Below are positions 1 through 5,445 of a DNA stretch of 8,712 nucleotides, one piece after another (the first letter of the stretch is position 1; the number at the start of each line of letters is the position of its first letter). The notes below the pieces were generated by a model. The model made no database searches, was not told the DNA's origin, and worked only from the letters and a program-made list of their open reading frames with translations. The stretch spans positions 1-8,712 of the forward strand of contig JAHZJY010000220.1 of NCBI GenBank assembly GCA_022600695.1, written 5' to 3'. A program made the position numbers and the translations under genes. The DNA comes from Actinomycetes bacterium (lineage in GTDB: Bacteria; Actinomycetota; Actinomycetes; Mycobacteriales; Mycobacteriaceae).

Positions 1-132
1 CATCGCCGACAGTCGGGCCACGATGCCGAGGGCGATGGTGGACTTGCCGGTCTCGCCCTCTGGGGAGGCGACGTAGATCGAGGTGGGGCCGCGCGGGTTC
101 GGAGCCGGTGTCACCCCGACAGCATTACCCAT
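1..132 (-). CDS. pta: Phosphate acetyltransferase, N-terminal fragment (runs off window start)
   Basis: Reading the minus strand from ATG at 132 gives 44 codons without a stop to the window edge. Residues 17-37 (TSIYVASPEGETGKSTIALG) match the start of long actinobacterial phosphate acetyltransferases, which open with a BioD/DRTGG-type P-loop-like domain; K30, S31 and T32 form the P-loop end. The enzyme interconverts acetyl-CoA and acetyl phosphate in the cytosol, usually paired with acetate kinase. As I recall, pta directly follows fgd1 in M. tuberculosis, which supports the call. The start is uncertain: no clear Shine-Dalgarno precedes ATG 132, and GTG at 139-141 or 112-114 is also in frame. 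Only the first few percent of a protein of roughly 690 residues is present, so the catalytic phosphotransacetylase domain is not visible. Confidence 0.82.
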   Translation of the reverse strand, partial: MGNAVGVTPAPNPRGPTSIYVASPEGETGKSTIALGIVARLSAM

Positions 133-394
133 CGGCCGCACAGGAGCCACCGCCTGCCGGGAATTCACGGCCCCGTAACGGATCTTCCAGGCTGCTCATG
201 GCAACTATCCGGTCTGCCCGAAACAATTTCGCGTACGACGGCCGGGGCTACGCAGCATGGCGCCCGAGGCGGCACCCAGGGTCGGGGCCCGCGTCGGCCC
301 GCCCTCCGCGCCGGACTGGGGGGCTGCTTGCGCAGACCGGCGACGTCTGCCGGGTGATCAAGCGTCACGAAGGCGACGACGAGGAGTCGATCCG
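133..394. other. 262-bp gap between fgd1 and pta, no supportable gene
   Basis: I see no convincing coding sequence here. The minus-strand frame at 165-368 is rich in Pro, Arg and Gly, has no recognisable domain, and looks like chance GC-rich reading. A 24-codon minus-strand frame (ATG at 199, stop at 125) overlaps the pta start by 8 nt and could be a leader peptide, but nothing else supports it. No clear hairpin with a T-run follows the fgd1 stop. The gap may hold a pta leader or promoter. As I recall, in M. tuberculosis fgd1 and pta abut or overlap, so the spacing itself is the notable point. Confidence 0.5.
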
Positions 395-1405
395 CTACCC
401 GAGCCGACGAAGCCGGGGGGCCAGGTCGCGTTCGAACAACTCCAGGAACCTGCGCTGATCGTGACCGGGGGCATGGAACACCAAGTGGTTCAAACCGTAT
501 TTGAGGTAGTCCGCCACTTTCTCCACCGCCTCGTCGGGGTCTGAGGACACGATCCAGCGCCGTGCCACCTGCTCGATCGGAAGCTCGTCGGCGAGGCGCT
601 CCATCTCCATCGGATCGGACACGCTGTGTTTCTGCTCCGGGGTCAGTGACAGCGGCGCCCAGAACCGGCAGTTGTTCAGCGCCACTTCCGGGTCGGTGTC
701 ATAGGAGATCTTGATCTCGATCATCTTGTCGATGTCGTCGATGTCCCGGTCGGCGGCAGCGACCCCCTCCCGGACCGCGGGCATCAGCTTCTCGGTATAC
801 AGCTCCTCGCCCTTACCGGAGGTGCAGATGAACCCGTCACCTGCCCGGCCGGCGTACTTGGCCACCACCGGCCCGCCGGCCGCGATGTACACCGGCACAC
901 CGTCGTCGGGCACGTCGTAGATGGAGGCACCGACCAGCTTGTAGTACTCGCCGTCGAAGTCCACCCGGTCGCCGCGCCACAGTTCGCGCATCAGCCGCAC
1001 CGACTCGCGCAGCCGCGCGAAACGCTCCTTGAAGTCCGGCCACTGCCCAGTGAAACCGGTGGCGACCTCGTTGAGCGCCTCTCCGGTGCCGACACCGAGG
1101 AACACCCGGCCCGGGTACAGGCAGCCCATGGTCGCGAAGGCCTGGGCGATGACCGCCGGGTTGTACCGGAACGTCGGCGTCAGCACCGAGGTGCCGAGGG
1201 TCACGCGCGTGGTGCGCTCACCGACCGCGGTCATCCAGGACAGCGCGAAGGGCGCGTGCCCACCCTCATGCCGCCACGGCTGGAAGTGGTCGCTCACCGT
1301 GGCGCTGTCCATCCCGTGCGCCTCGGCCAGCACCCCGAGTTCGACCAACTCGCGCGGCCCGAACTGCTCCGCCGACGCCTTATATCCCAACTTCAAGTCC
1401 GCCAC
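395..1405 (-). CDS. fgd1: F420-dependent glucose-6-phosphate dehydrogenase (Fgd1)
   Basis: This 336-residue protein matches the usual length and sequence of mycobacterial Fgd1 from end to end. It is a cytosolic luciferase-like TIM-barrel enzyme that oxidises glucose 6-phosphate to 6-phosphogluconolactone while reducing cofactor F420, and it is the main F420H2 source for F420-dependent reductases, including those that activate nitroimidazole drugs. Residues known in the M. tuberculosis enzyme are all present: D39, H40 and W44 in the SDHFQPW segment, E109 in [10 protein letters not shown], and K259-H260 in EQKHS. The start is GTG at 1405, giving [10 protein letters not shown] as in homologs; an AGAGGG lies just upstream, and a weak -10-like TAGAAC sits 7 nt before the GTG, so the transcript may have little or no leader. 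It diverges from the hydrolase gene after 38 bp and probably reads on towards pta, though 262 bp separate them. Nothing looks damaged. Confidence 0.97.
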   Translation of the reverse strand: MADLKLGYKASAEQFGPRELVELGVLAEAHGMDSATVSDHFQPWRHEGGHAPFALSWMTAVGERTTRVTLGTSVLTPTFRYNPAVIAQAFATMGCLYPGRVFLGVGTGEALNEVATGFTGQWPDFKERFARLRESVRLMRELWRGDRVDFDGEYYKLVGASIYDVPDDGVPVYIAAGGPVVAKYAGRAGDGFICTSGKGEELYTEKLMPAVREGVAAADRDIDDIDKMIEIKISYDTDPEVALNNCRFWAPLSLTPEQKHSVSDPMEMERLADELPIEQVARRWIVSSDPDEAVEKVADYLKYGLNHLVFHAPGHDQRRFLELFERDLAPRLRRLG

Positions 1406-1412
1406 ACCCTCT

Positions 1413-1418
1413 GTTCTA
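1413..1418 (-). promoter_or_regulatory. Weak -10-like hexamer for fgd1
   Basis: On the minus strand TAGAAC lies 7 nt before the GTG start of fgd1. It departs from TANNNT at the last base, so this is a weak candidate. Its position would give a nearly leaderless mRNA; the AGAGGG next to the GTG allows ribosome binding from a longer leader instead. No -35 element is recognisable. Confidence 0.3.
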
Positions 1419-1431
1419 CTCCAGGCCTGCC

Positions 1432-1437
1432 TACACT
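1432..1437 (+). promoter_or_regulatory. -10 element TACACT, probable leaderless promoter of the MBL-fold gene
   Basis: TACACT fits the mycobacterial TANNNT -10 consensus and ends 6 nt before the ATG at 1444. Transcription starting 7 nt downstream of the hexamer would begin on the A of the ATG, the classic leaderless arrangement. No Shine-Dalgarno is seen before this ATG, which agrees. The element lies within the 38 bp shared with divergent fgd1, so the two promoters must largely overlap and may compete for RNA polymerase. Confidence 0.6.
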
Positions 1438-1443
1438 GCGGAC

Positions 1444-2175
1444 ATGACCCCGGTGCTGACCCAGGTGACCGAGCGGGTGCACCTGGTCCAGACGGACCTG
1501 GTCAACTGGACAATCGTCACCGCCGACACCGGTGTCATGCTGATCGACGCCGGTTTCCCGGGCAGTCGTGACGATGTGCTGACATCGCTGCGGACACTGG
1601 GTTACTCGCCCGCCGATGTTCGGGCGATCCTGTTGACGCACGCCCACATCGACCATCTAGGCTCGGCGATCTGGTTGGCCCGCACCCACGACACTCCGGT
1701 GTACTGCCACGCCGGCGAGGTGGGTCACGCGAAACGCGAATACCTGCAACAGGTTTCACCGGCGGCGCTGATCAGCCAGGCCTGGCGGCCCCGCTGGCTG
1801 GCCTGGTCATTGCAGGTCGCCCGCCGGGGCGGTCTGGTCCGTGACGGTATCCCCGGCACCGGCGCGCTGACCGAGGACATCGCCGCCGGCCTGCCGGGCC
1901 GACCGGTACCGGTACCGACACCCGGTCACACCAGCGGACACTGCTCGTACCTGGTCGACGGCGTCCTGGTTGCCGGTGATGCGCTGATCACCGGCCATCC
2001 ACTGGCCCGCCATTCGGGACCGCAACTGTTGCCGTCGATGTTCAACCACAGCGATCCCGATTGCCGTCGCAGCCTCGAGGCGCTCAGCGCCACCGGGGCG
2101 GGCATGCTGATCCCCGGCCACGGCGAGCTGTGGGTCGGGCCGATCGCCGAGGCGGTCCGGCGGGCCACGGCATAA
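1444..2175 (+). CDS. Metallo-beta-lactamase-fold hydrolase
   Basis: This 243-residue protein is a cytosolic MBL-superfamily hydrolase with no signal peptide. The metal-binding set is complete: H66, H68, D70 and H71 in [10 protein letters not shown]162 in [10 protein letters not shown]179 in VAGDAL and H226 in IPGHGE. This predicts a dinuclear zinc (or iron) site. The fold starts with the usual beta strand ending in DAGFPG at residues 35-40. The substrate cannot be read from sequence; glyoxalase II-like, lactonase-like and quorum-quenching relatives share these motifs. A comparable gene (Rv0406c) sits next to fgd1 in M. tuberculosis as I recall it, so this is conserved synteny rather than recent arrival. 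The gene starts 38 bp from divergent fgd1 and ends 10 bp before the dehydrogenase gene on the same strand. Confidence 0.9.
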   Translation: MTPVLTQVTERVHLVQTDLVNWTIVTADTGVMLIDAGFPGSRDDVLTSLRTLGYSPADVRAILLTHAHIDHLGSAIWLARTHDTPVYCHAGEVGHAKREYLQQVSPAALISQAWRPRWLAWSLQVARRGGLVRDGIPGTGALTEDIAAGLPGRPVPVPTPGHTSGHCSYLVDGVLVAGDALITGHPLARHSGPQLLPSMFNHSDPDCRRSLEALSATGAGMLIPGHGELWVGPIAEAVRRATA

Positions 2176-2178
2176 AGT
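2173..2178 (+). promoter_or_regulatory. -10 element TAAAGT overlapping the upstream stop codon
   Basis: TAAAGT fits TANNNT and ends 7 nt before the ATG at 2186. Its first three bases are the TAA stop of the MBL-fold gene. It could give the dehydrogenase gene its own leaderless or near-leaderless transcript inside what otherwise looks like a two-gene operon. There is no Shine-Dalgarno in the 10-bp gap, so translation would need either coupling or leaderless initiation. A stop codon followed by AGT will match TANNNT fairly often by chance. Confidence 0.42.
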
Positions 2179-2185
2179 TCGGTTC

Positions 2186-3043
2186 ATGGACAACATTCGG
2201 GGCAAGACGATCGCGATCACCGGCGCGGCCCGCGGGATCGGTTTCGCCACCGCGTGTGCGCTGCTTGACCGCGGTGCCCGCGTGGTGATCGGGGACCGCG
2301 ACGTTGGCCTCGGAGAATCCGCGGTTGCCGCGCTGGGCAATCTCCGGCCGGTGTCCGGCCATCCGCTCGACGTCACCGACCCGGAGTCGTTCGCGACCTT
2401 TCTGGACAAGGCCCGCGCCGACGGCGGCGGGCATCTCGACGTTCTGATCAACAATGCCGGGGTGATGCCGGTCGGCCCGTTCCTCGACCTGACCGATCAG
2501 GCGGTCAGATCGGCTGTCGAGGTCAACTTCTACGGCGTGGTCAACGGCTGCCGACTGGCGCTGCCGGAGATGGCGCGACGCCGGGCCGGCCACATCATCA
2601 ACATCGCCTCACTGGCCGGCATGCTCGCCGTACCGGGCCAGGCCCTCTATGCCGGAACGAAATTCGCCGTCGTCGGACTGTCCACAGCCCTGGCCGACGA
2701 GTTCGCTCCACAGGGTGTGCAGATCAGCTGTGTGTTGCCGACCTTCACCAACACCGAGTTGATCTCCGGCACCAGTACCAGCGGCATGACCACCCCGATA
2801 CAGCCCGAACAGATCGCGGCGGCAGTGGTACGAACCCTGAATAAGCCGAAAAGTGCGGTCTCGGTACCGTACCCGCTGCGTTTCATCGCCGCAGGAGCGG
2901 CTTTCCTGCCGCCACGCGGCCGTCGCTGGCTGTCGGACAAGATGGGCACCAGCCGGATTTTCCTGGACTTCGATGCCGCGTCCCGGGCCGGCTATGAACA
3001 GCGCGCCCAGTCCGCCACCGGTCTGCTGGACAACCCGCAGTAG
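2186..3043 (+). CDS. Short-chain dehydrogenase/reductase (classical SDR)
   Basis: This 285-residue protein is a classical SDR of normal length with a short C-terminal extension. The Rossmann motif TGAARGIG is at residues 12-19, NNAG at 89-92, and the catalytic tetrad is N114, S142, Y155 and K159 (YAGTK). D37 at the end of the second strand (VVIGDRD) suggests a preference for NAD(H) over NADP(H). The substrate is unknown; the C-terminal part, residues 225-260, has a hydrophobic stretch (YPLRFIAAGAAFLPP) seen in mycobacterial SDRs thought to act on lipids or hydrophobic substrates, but that is inference. It lies 10 bp after the MBL-fold gene on the same strand and may be co-transcribed, with a possible own promoter at 2173. 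A G-quadruplex-prone C-rich tract begins directly after its stop codon. Confidence 0.92.
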   Translation: MDNIRGKTIAITGAARGIGFATACALLDRGARVVIGDRDVGLGESAVAALGNLRPVSGHPLDVTDPESFATFLDKARADGGGHLDVLINNAGVMPVGPFLDLTDQAVRSAVEVNFYGVVNGCRLALPEMARRRAGHIINIASLAGMLAVPGQALYAGTKFAVVGLSTALADEFAPQGVQISCVLPTFTNTELISGTSTSGMTTPIQPEQIAAAVVRTLNKPKSAVSVPYPLRFIAAGAAFLPPRGRRWLSDKMGTSRIFLDFDAASRAGYEQRAQSATGLLDNPQ

Positions 3044-3062
3044 CCCGCCCCTCCCCCTTCCC
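3044..3062 (-). other. G-quadruplex motif directly after the SDR stop
   Basis: On the minus strand this stretch has four or more runs of at least three G (GGG, GGGGG, GGGG, GGG) separated by loops of 2, 1 and 1 nt, which meets the strict G4 pattern. It starts at the base after the TAG stop of the dehydrogenase gene. In mRNA of the dehydrogenase it appears as C-runs, so any effect would be on DNA or on transcription coming from the right. Confidence 0.55.
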
Positions 3063-3086
3063 GGCACCTTCCCGGCACCTTTCCCG
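3056..3086. repeat. Short tandem repeat, 11-bp unit CCTTCCCGGCA
   Basis: Two exact copies of CCTTCCCGGCA at 3056-3066 and 3067-3077 are followed by a decayed third (CCTTTCCCG). Together with the preceding C-runs they form a C-rich flank outside the left 54-bp inverted repeat. On the opposite strand the unit contains GGGAAGG, which also occurs in the G-rich array at 4152-4218 on the other side of the module. Confidence 0.7.
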
Positions 3087-3096
3087 CCCCTAACCC

Positions 3097-3150
3097 GCGA
3101 GCGTGCGTGTCGGTACACCGACACGCCGCATCGGCGTGCGCTATGTGCAC
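3097..3150 (+). repeat. Left 54-bp inverted repeat (IR-L) flanking the nuclease-like gene
   Basis: This 54-bp sequence starts GCGAGCGTGCG and ends CTATGTGCAC. The reverse complement of 4098-4151 aligns to it without gaps at 45 of 54 positions. Identity is complete over the outer 11 bp, over CCGACACGCC in the middle, and over the inner CTATGTGCAC. The match stops sharply at both ends, so the element boundary is well defined. It contains a 22-bp hairpin at 3105-3126. It lies 53 bp after the dehydrogenase stop and 39 bp before the GTG start of the next gene. Confidence 0.85.
3105..3126. terminator. 22-bp perfect hairpin inside IR-L
   Basis: Arm GCGTGTCGGT, a 2-nt centre AC, and arm ACCGACACGC pair perfectly over 10 bp. 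It could end transcription of the dehydrogenase gene, but there is no T-run on either strand, so it is not a standard intrinsic terminator. Alternatives are a protein-binding operator or a REP-like hairpin. A dimeric winged-helix protein could bind such a site. Confidence 0.4.
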
Positions 3151-3189
3151 GTTCGTCATGCACAGCACTGACTTTTCAGCCCGGTCGGT

Positions 3190-4095
3190 GTGCGAGAACA
3201 TCACCGCGTGCATGCCGAGCTTTCCGACCTGTTCGACCAACAGGGCGGTGTGGCCACCACCGCTCAGATCCTGCGGATCACCAGCAGGCGATACCTGCGG
3301 GTACTGACCGATTGCACTGCGGTGGAACGGATCTGGCATGGTGTCTACAGCCTCGGCCCCGCTGACGATGACCGGAGACTGCGCGGTCTCGACCTCTCCT
3401 GCGGCGAGCAGGTGGCGGTCTGTCTGGGCACCGCCGCGCGGGCATACGGGTTCGACACCGAGGAGACAGGTGTCCTGCACGTGCTGAACCCGCGCGACCA
3501 CCAGTTGCGTCCCGCCCCGGGTTTGGTCATCCACCGGCGCGATGGCGCTCCCCTGTCGACGGTGTCCGGCCGTTCGGCCACCGCCGCAGCCTGGACCGCA
3601 GTCGAGGTTGCCCGCACGCTGCCCAGCCCGCGGGCCCTGGCCACCCTCGATGCCGCACTGCGCTCCCGGCACTGCGATACCGGCGCGCTGTCTGACGCCT
3701 TGGCCGCTCAGTCCGGACGGCGCGGCATCGTCACCGTCCGCCATCTGCTTCCGCTTGCCGATGGCAGATCGGAGTCACCGATGGAGAGCGAAGCCAGGCT
3801 GGTGATGATCGAGGGGGGCCTCCCGGAACCCGTACTGCAGCATGAGGTCGTCGACGCGAACGGGAAGCTGTGGCGACTGGATTTCGCCTGGCCGGAGAGG
3901 TTGGTCGCCGCCGAATACGACAGCGACCGGTGGCACACCGGGGCCGACGCGCTGCAACACGACCGCAGGAAGCAGGCCGCCCTGCAGGATCTGGGCTGGA
4001 CCGTCGTGCCGATCGTCCGCGATGACGTCCGGCGTCGGCAACGCGAACTCGTCCAGCGCATCTCCGCCCACCTCGACCGCGCTTCGGCCGCGTGA
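3190..4095 (+). CDS. AbiEi-like winged-helix plus DUF559/Vsr-like nuclease-fold protein
   Basis: This 301-residue protein has two parts. Residues 10-55 (LSDLFDQQGGVATTAQIL to GVYSL) resemble the winged helix of AbiEi-family antitoxins. Residues 197-292 resemble DUF559/Vsr-like endonuclease folds: a helix with E199 and E201 (MESEARLV), D231 in WRLDFAWP, E242 and D244 in AEYDSDRWH, H249, and the basic helix HDRRKQAAL before a final strand. These acidic residues suggest a metal-dependent nuclease centre, but DNA cleavage is not proven for this family. The middle is not recognisable. The start is GTG at 3190, the first possible start after an in-frame TGA at 3169; GTG at 3208 is an alternative, and neither has a good ribosome site. 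No AbiEii toxin gene is adjacent, so it is not a complete type IV toxin-antitoxin pair. The gene is bracketed by 54-bp inverted repeats, the right one starting 2 nt after its stop. Solitary proteins of this design are common in mycobacteria. Confidence 0.82.
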   Translation: MREHHRVHAELSDLFDQQGGVATTAQILRITSRRYLRVLTDCTAVERIWHGVYSLGPADDDRRLRGLDLSCGEQVAVCLGTAARAYGFDTEETGVLHVLNPRDHQLRPAPGLVIHRRDGAPLSTVSGRSATAAAWTAVEVARTLPSPRALATLDAALRSRHCDTGALSDALAAQSGRRGIVTVRHLLPLADGRSESPMESEARLVMIEGGLPEPVLQHEVVDANGKLWRLDFAWPERLVAAEYDSDRWHTGADALQHDRRKQAALQDLGWTVVPIVRDDVRRRQRELVQRISAHLDRASAA

Positions 4096-4097
4096 GG

Positions 4098-4151
4098 GTG
4101 CACATAGTGTTCGCCAGGGCGGCGTGTCGGCGTGCTGACACGCACGCTCGC
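4098..4151 (-). repeat. Right 54-bp inverted repeat (IR-R)
   Basis: This is the inverted partner of 3097-3150, of equal length and 45 of 54 identical. It runs from GTGCACATAG, starting 2 nt after the stop of the nuclease-like gene, to GCTCGC at the outer end. Differences cluster in the hairpin loop region and in a 10-bp segment next to it. It contains a 22-bp hairpin at 4122-4143. No clear target-site duplication flanks the pair: outside bases are TAACCC on the left and GGCAGG on the right. Confidence 0.85.
4122..4143. terminator. 22-bp hairpin inside IR-R, between convergent genes
   Basis: Arm GCGTGTCGGC, centre GT, and arm GCTGACACGC pair over 10 positions with one G-T wobble on the plus strand. 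It lies between the convergent ends of the nuclease-like gene and metZ and could serve as a bidirectional terminator, though no T-run follows on either side. Compared with the left hairpin, the closing pair next to the loop has changed from T-A to C-G, keeping the pairing. Confidence 0.42.
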
Positions 4152-4218
4152 GGCAGGGAAGGGCTGCGGCAGGGGGCTGCGGCAGGAAAGGGCTGCGGCA
4201 GGAGTGCGGCAGGGGGGG
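4152..4218 (+). repeat. G-rich degenerate tandem array
   Basis: The motif GGCAGG recurs at 4152, 4168, 4181, 4197 and 4208, with units of 16, 13, 16 and 11 bp. Two of the 16-bp units differ only by small changes (GGCAGGGAAGGGCTGC and GGCAGGAAAGGGCTGC). Runs of three or more G are frequent, but loops of 8 nt or more make it only a relaxed G-quadruplex candidate. It abuts the metZ stop codon and mirrors the C-rich flank on the other side of the inverted repeats. Copy number is likely to vary between strains. Confidence 0.7.
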
Positions 4219-5445
4219 CTAGCTCAGCGCGCGGTCCAGGTCCGCAAGCAGATCCTCGGTGCCCTCCAGGCCCACCGAGATGCGCACCACACCGTCACCC
4301 AGGCCGATGGCGGCCCGACCCTCCGGACCCATGGCGCGGTGAGTGGTGGTGGCCGGGTGGGTGATCAGCGTTTTGGAGTCGCCGAGGTTATTGGAGATGT
4401 CGATGAGGGCCAACCTGTCGAGAACCTCGAAGGCACGCTGCTTGCCGCCGCCCTCCGGTGCCTCGAGTTCGAAGGTGACGACGGTGCCGCCGCCGGTCAT
4501 CTGTCGCTTGGCAAGGTCGTACTGGGGGTGCGAGGGCAGGTACGGGTACCGCACCCACCGGACGCCCGGATGAGCCTCCAGGAACTCCGCGACCCGTAGC
4601 GCCGACGCGGTGCTGTAGTTGACCCGAACCGACAGTGTCTCCAGCCCTTTCAACAGCACCCAGGCGTTGAATGGGCTCAGCGCGGGGCCGGTGTGGCGCA
4701 TCAGCGTCTGCACCGGGCCGTCGATGTACTCCTGGTCGCCGAGGATCGCACCGCCGAGAACCCGGCCCTGGCCGTCGATGTGCTTGGTTCCGGAGTAGAT
4801 CACGACGTCGACCCCGAGCGGTAAGCCCTGCTGCAGCAGGGGCGTGGCGAAGATGTTGTCCAGCACCACCTTCGCCCCGGCGGCGTGGGCCATCTCGCAG
4901 ACCGCCTCGATATCCACCAGCGTTTGCATGGGATTGGACGGGGTCTCGAAGAACACCGCCGCGGTGGGTTCGCTCAGTGCCTGTGCCCACTGGGAGAGGT
5001 CGGTTCCGTCGACGAACACCGTCTCGATTCCCCACCGCGGCAGAATCTCGTTGCACACCACGAAACAGGACCCGAAGAGGCTGCGACCGGCAACCAGACG
5101 GTCACCCGCCTTGAGCAGCGCGCCCAGCGAGGTGAACACCGCGGCCATCCCGGAGGCGGTGGCGAAGGCCGCCGGGGCTCCTTCGATCAGCCGCAACCGT
5201 TCCTCGAACATCGAGATGGTCGGGTTGCCGTAGCGGGAGTAGACGTACCTGTCGATCTCGCCGGTGAACGCCTTTTCGGCCTCCGCCGCGGAACCGTACA
5301 CATACCCCGAGTTCAGGTACAGCGCCTCCGAGGTCTCCTCGAAACCGGAGCGCAGCAAGCCGCCGCGAACCCCGATGGTGGCCTGGCTGACCCCGTCTGG
5401 AAGCGGCGCCGGGATCCGCACCGACGGGATGTCACCGTCGGTCAT
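4219..5445 (-). CDS. metZ: O-succinylhomoserine sulfhydrylase (MetZ)
   Basis: This 408-residue protein is a PLP-dependent enzyme of the Cys/Met metabolism family. It joins O-succinylhomoserine with sulfide to give homocysteine and succinate, the direct sulfhydrylation route to methionine. Family residues are all visible: Y69 and R71 in YVYSRYGNPT, which contact the cofactor phosphate from the neighbouring subunit; D196 in VVLDNIFATP, which holds the pyridine nitrogen; S218; and K221 in YSGTKHIDGQGR, the Schiff-base lysine. The end SVGLEGTEDLLADLDRAL is the usual closing helix. Length matches mycobacterial MetZ (about 406). It could be confused with cystathionine gamma-synthase, but the GTKHIDGQGRVLGG segment and the rhodanese partner favour MetZ. 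The ATG overlaps the rhodanese stop by 4 bp (ATGA), so the two are translationally coupled. No methionine riboswitch is seen upstream. Confidence 0.95.
   Translation of the reverse strand: MTDGDIPSVRIPAPLPDGVSQATIGVRGGLLRSGFEETSEALYLNSGYVYGSAAEAEKAFTGEIDRYVYSRYGNPTISMFEERLRLIEGAPAAFATASGMAAVFTSLGALLKAGDRLVAGRSLFGSCFVVCNEILPRWGIETVFVDGTDLSQWAQALSEPTAAVFFETPSNPMQTLVDIEAVCEMAHAAGAKVVLDNIFATPLLQQGLPLGVDVVIYSGTKHIDGQGRVLGGAILGDQEYIDGPVQTLMRHTGPALSPFNAWVLLKGLETLSVRVNYSTASALRVAEFLEAHPGVRWVRYPYLPSHPQYDLAKRQMTGGGTVVTFELEAPEGGGKQRAFEVLDRLALIDISNNLGDSKTLITHPATTTHRAMGPEGRAAIGLGDGVVRISVGLEGTEDLLADLDRALS

Noticed and set aside
165..368. Minus-strand open frame of 67 codons in the fgd1-pta spacer
   Set aside because: Composition is Pro/Arg/Gly-rich with no domain or ribosome site, typical of chance frames in GC-rich DNA.
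1029..1571. 180-codon plus-strand frame crossing fgd1 and the hydrolase gene
   Set aside because: It is antisense to the well-supported fgd1 and then out of frame in the hydrolase; no recognisable protein features.
1901..1919. GGTACC-rich tandem or palindromic stretch
   Set aside because: It lies inside the hydrolase gene and simply encodes the Pro-Val repeat PVPVPTP before the conserved PGH motif.
3190..4095. Complete type IV toxin-antitoxin locus (AbiEi/AbiEii)
   Set aside because: No nucleotidyltransferase toxin gene lies next to it; the next genes are metZ and the SDR.
3091..4157. Target-site duplication flanking the 54-bp repeats
   Set aside because: The bases just outside (TAACCC on the left, GGCAGG on the right) do not form a direct repeat.
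4152..4218. CRISPR array
   Set aside because: Units are 11-16 bp with no spacers; it is a degenerate tandem repeat.
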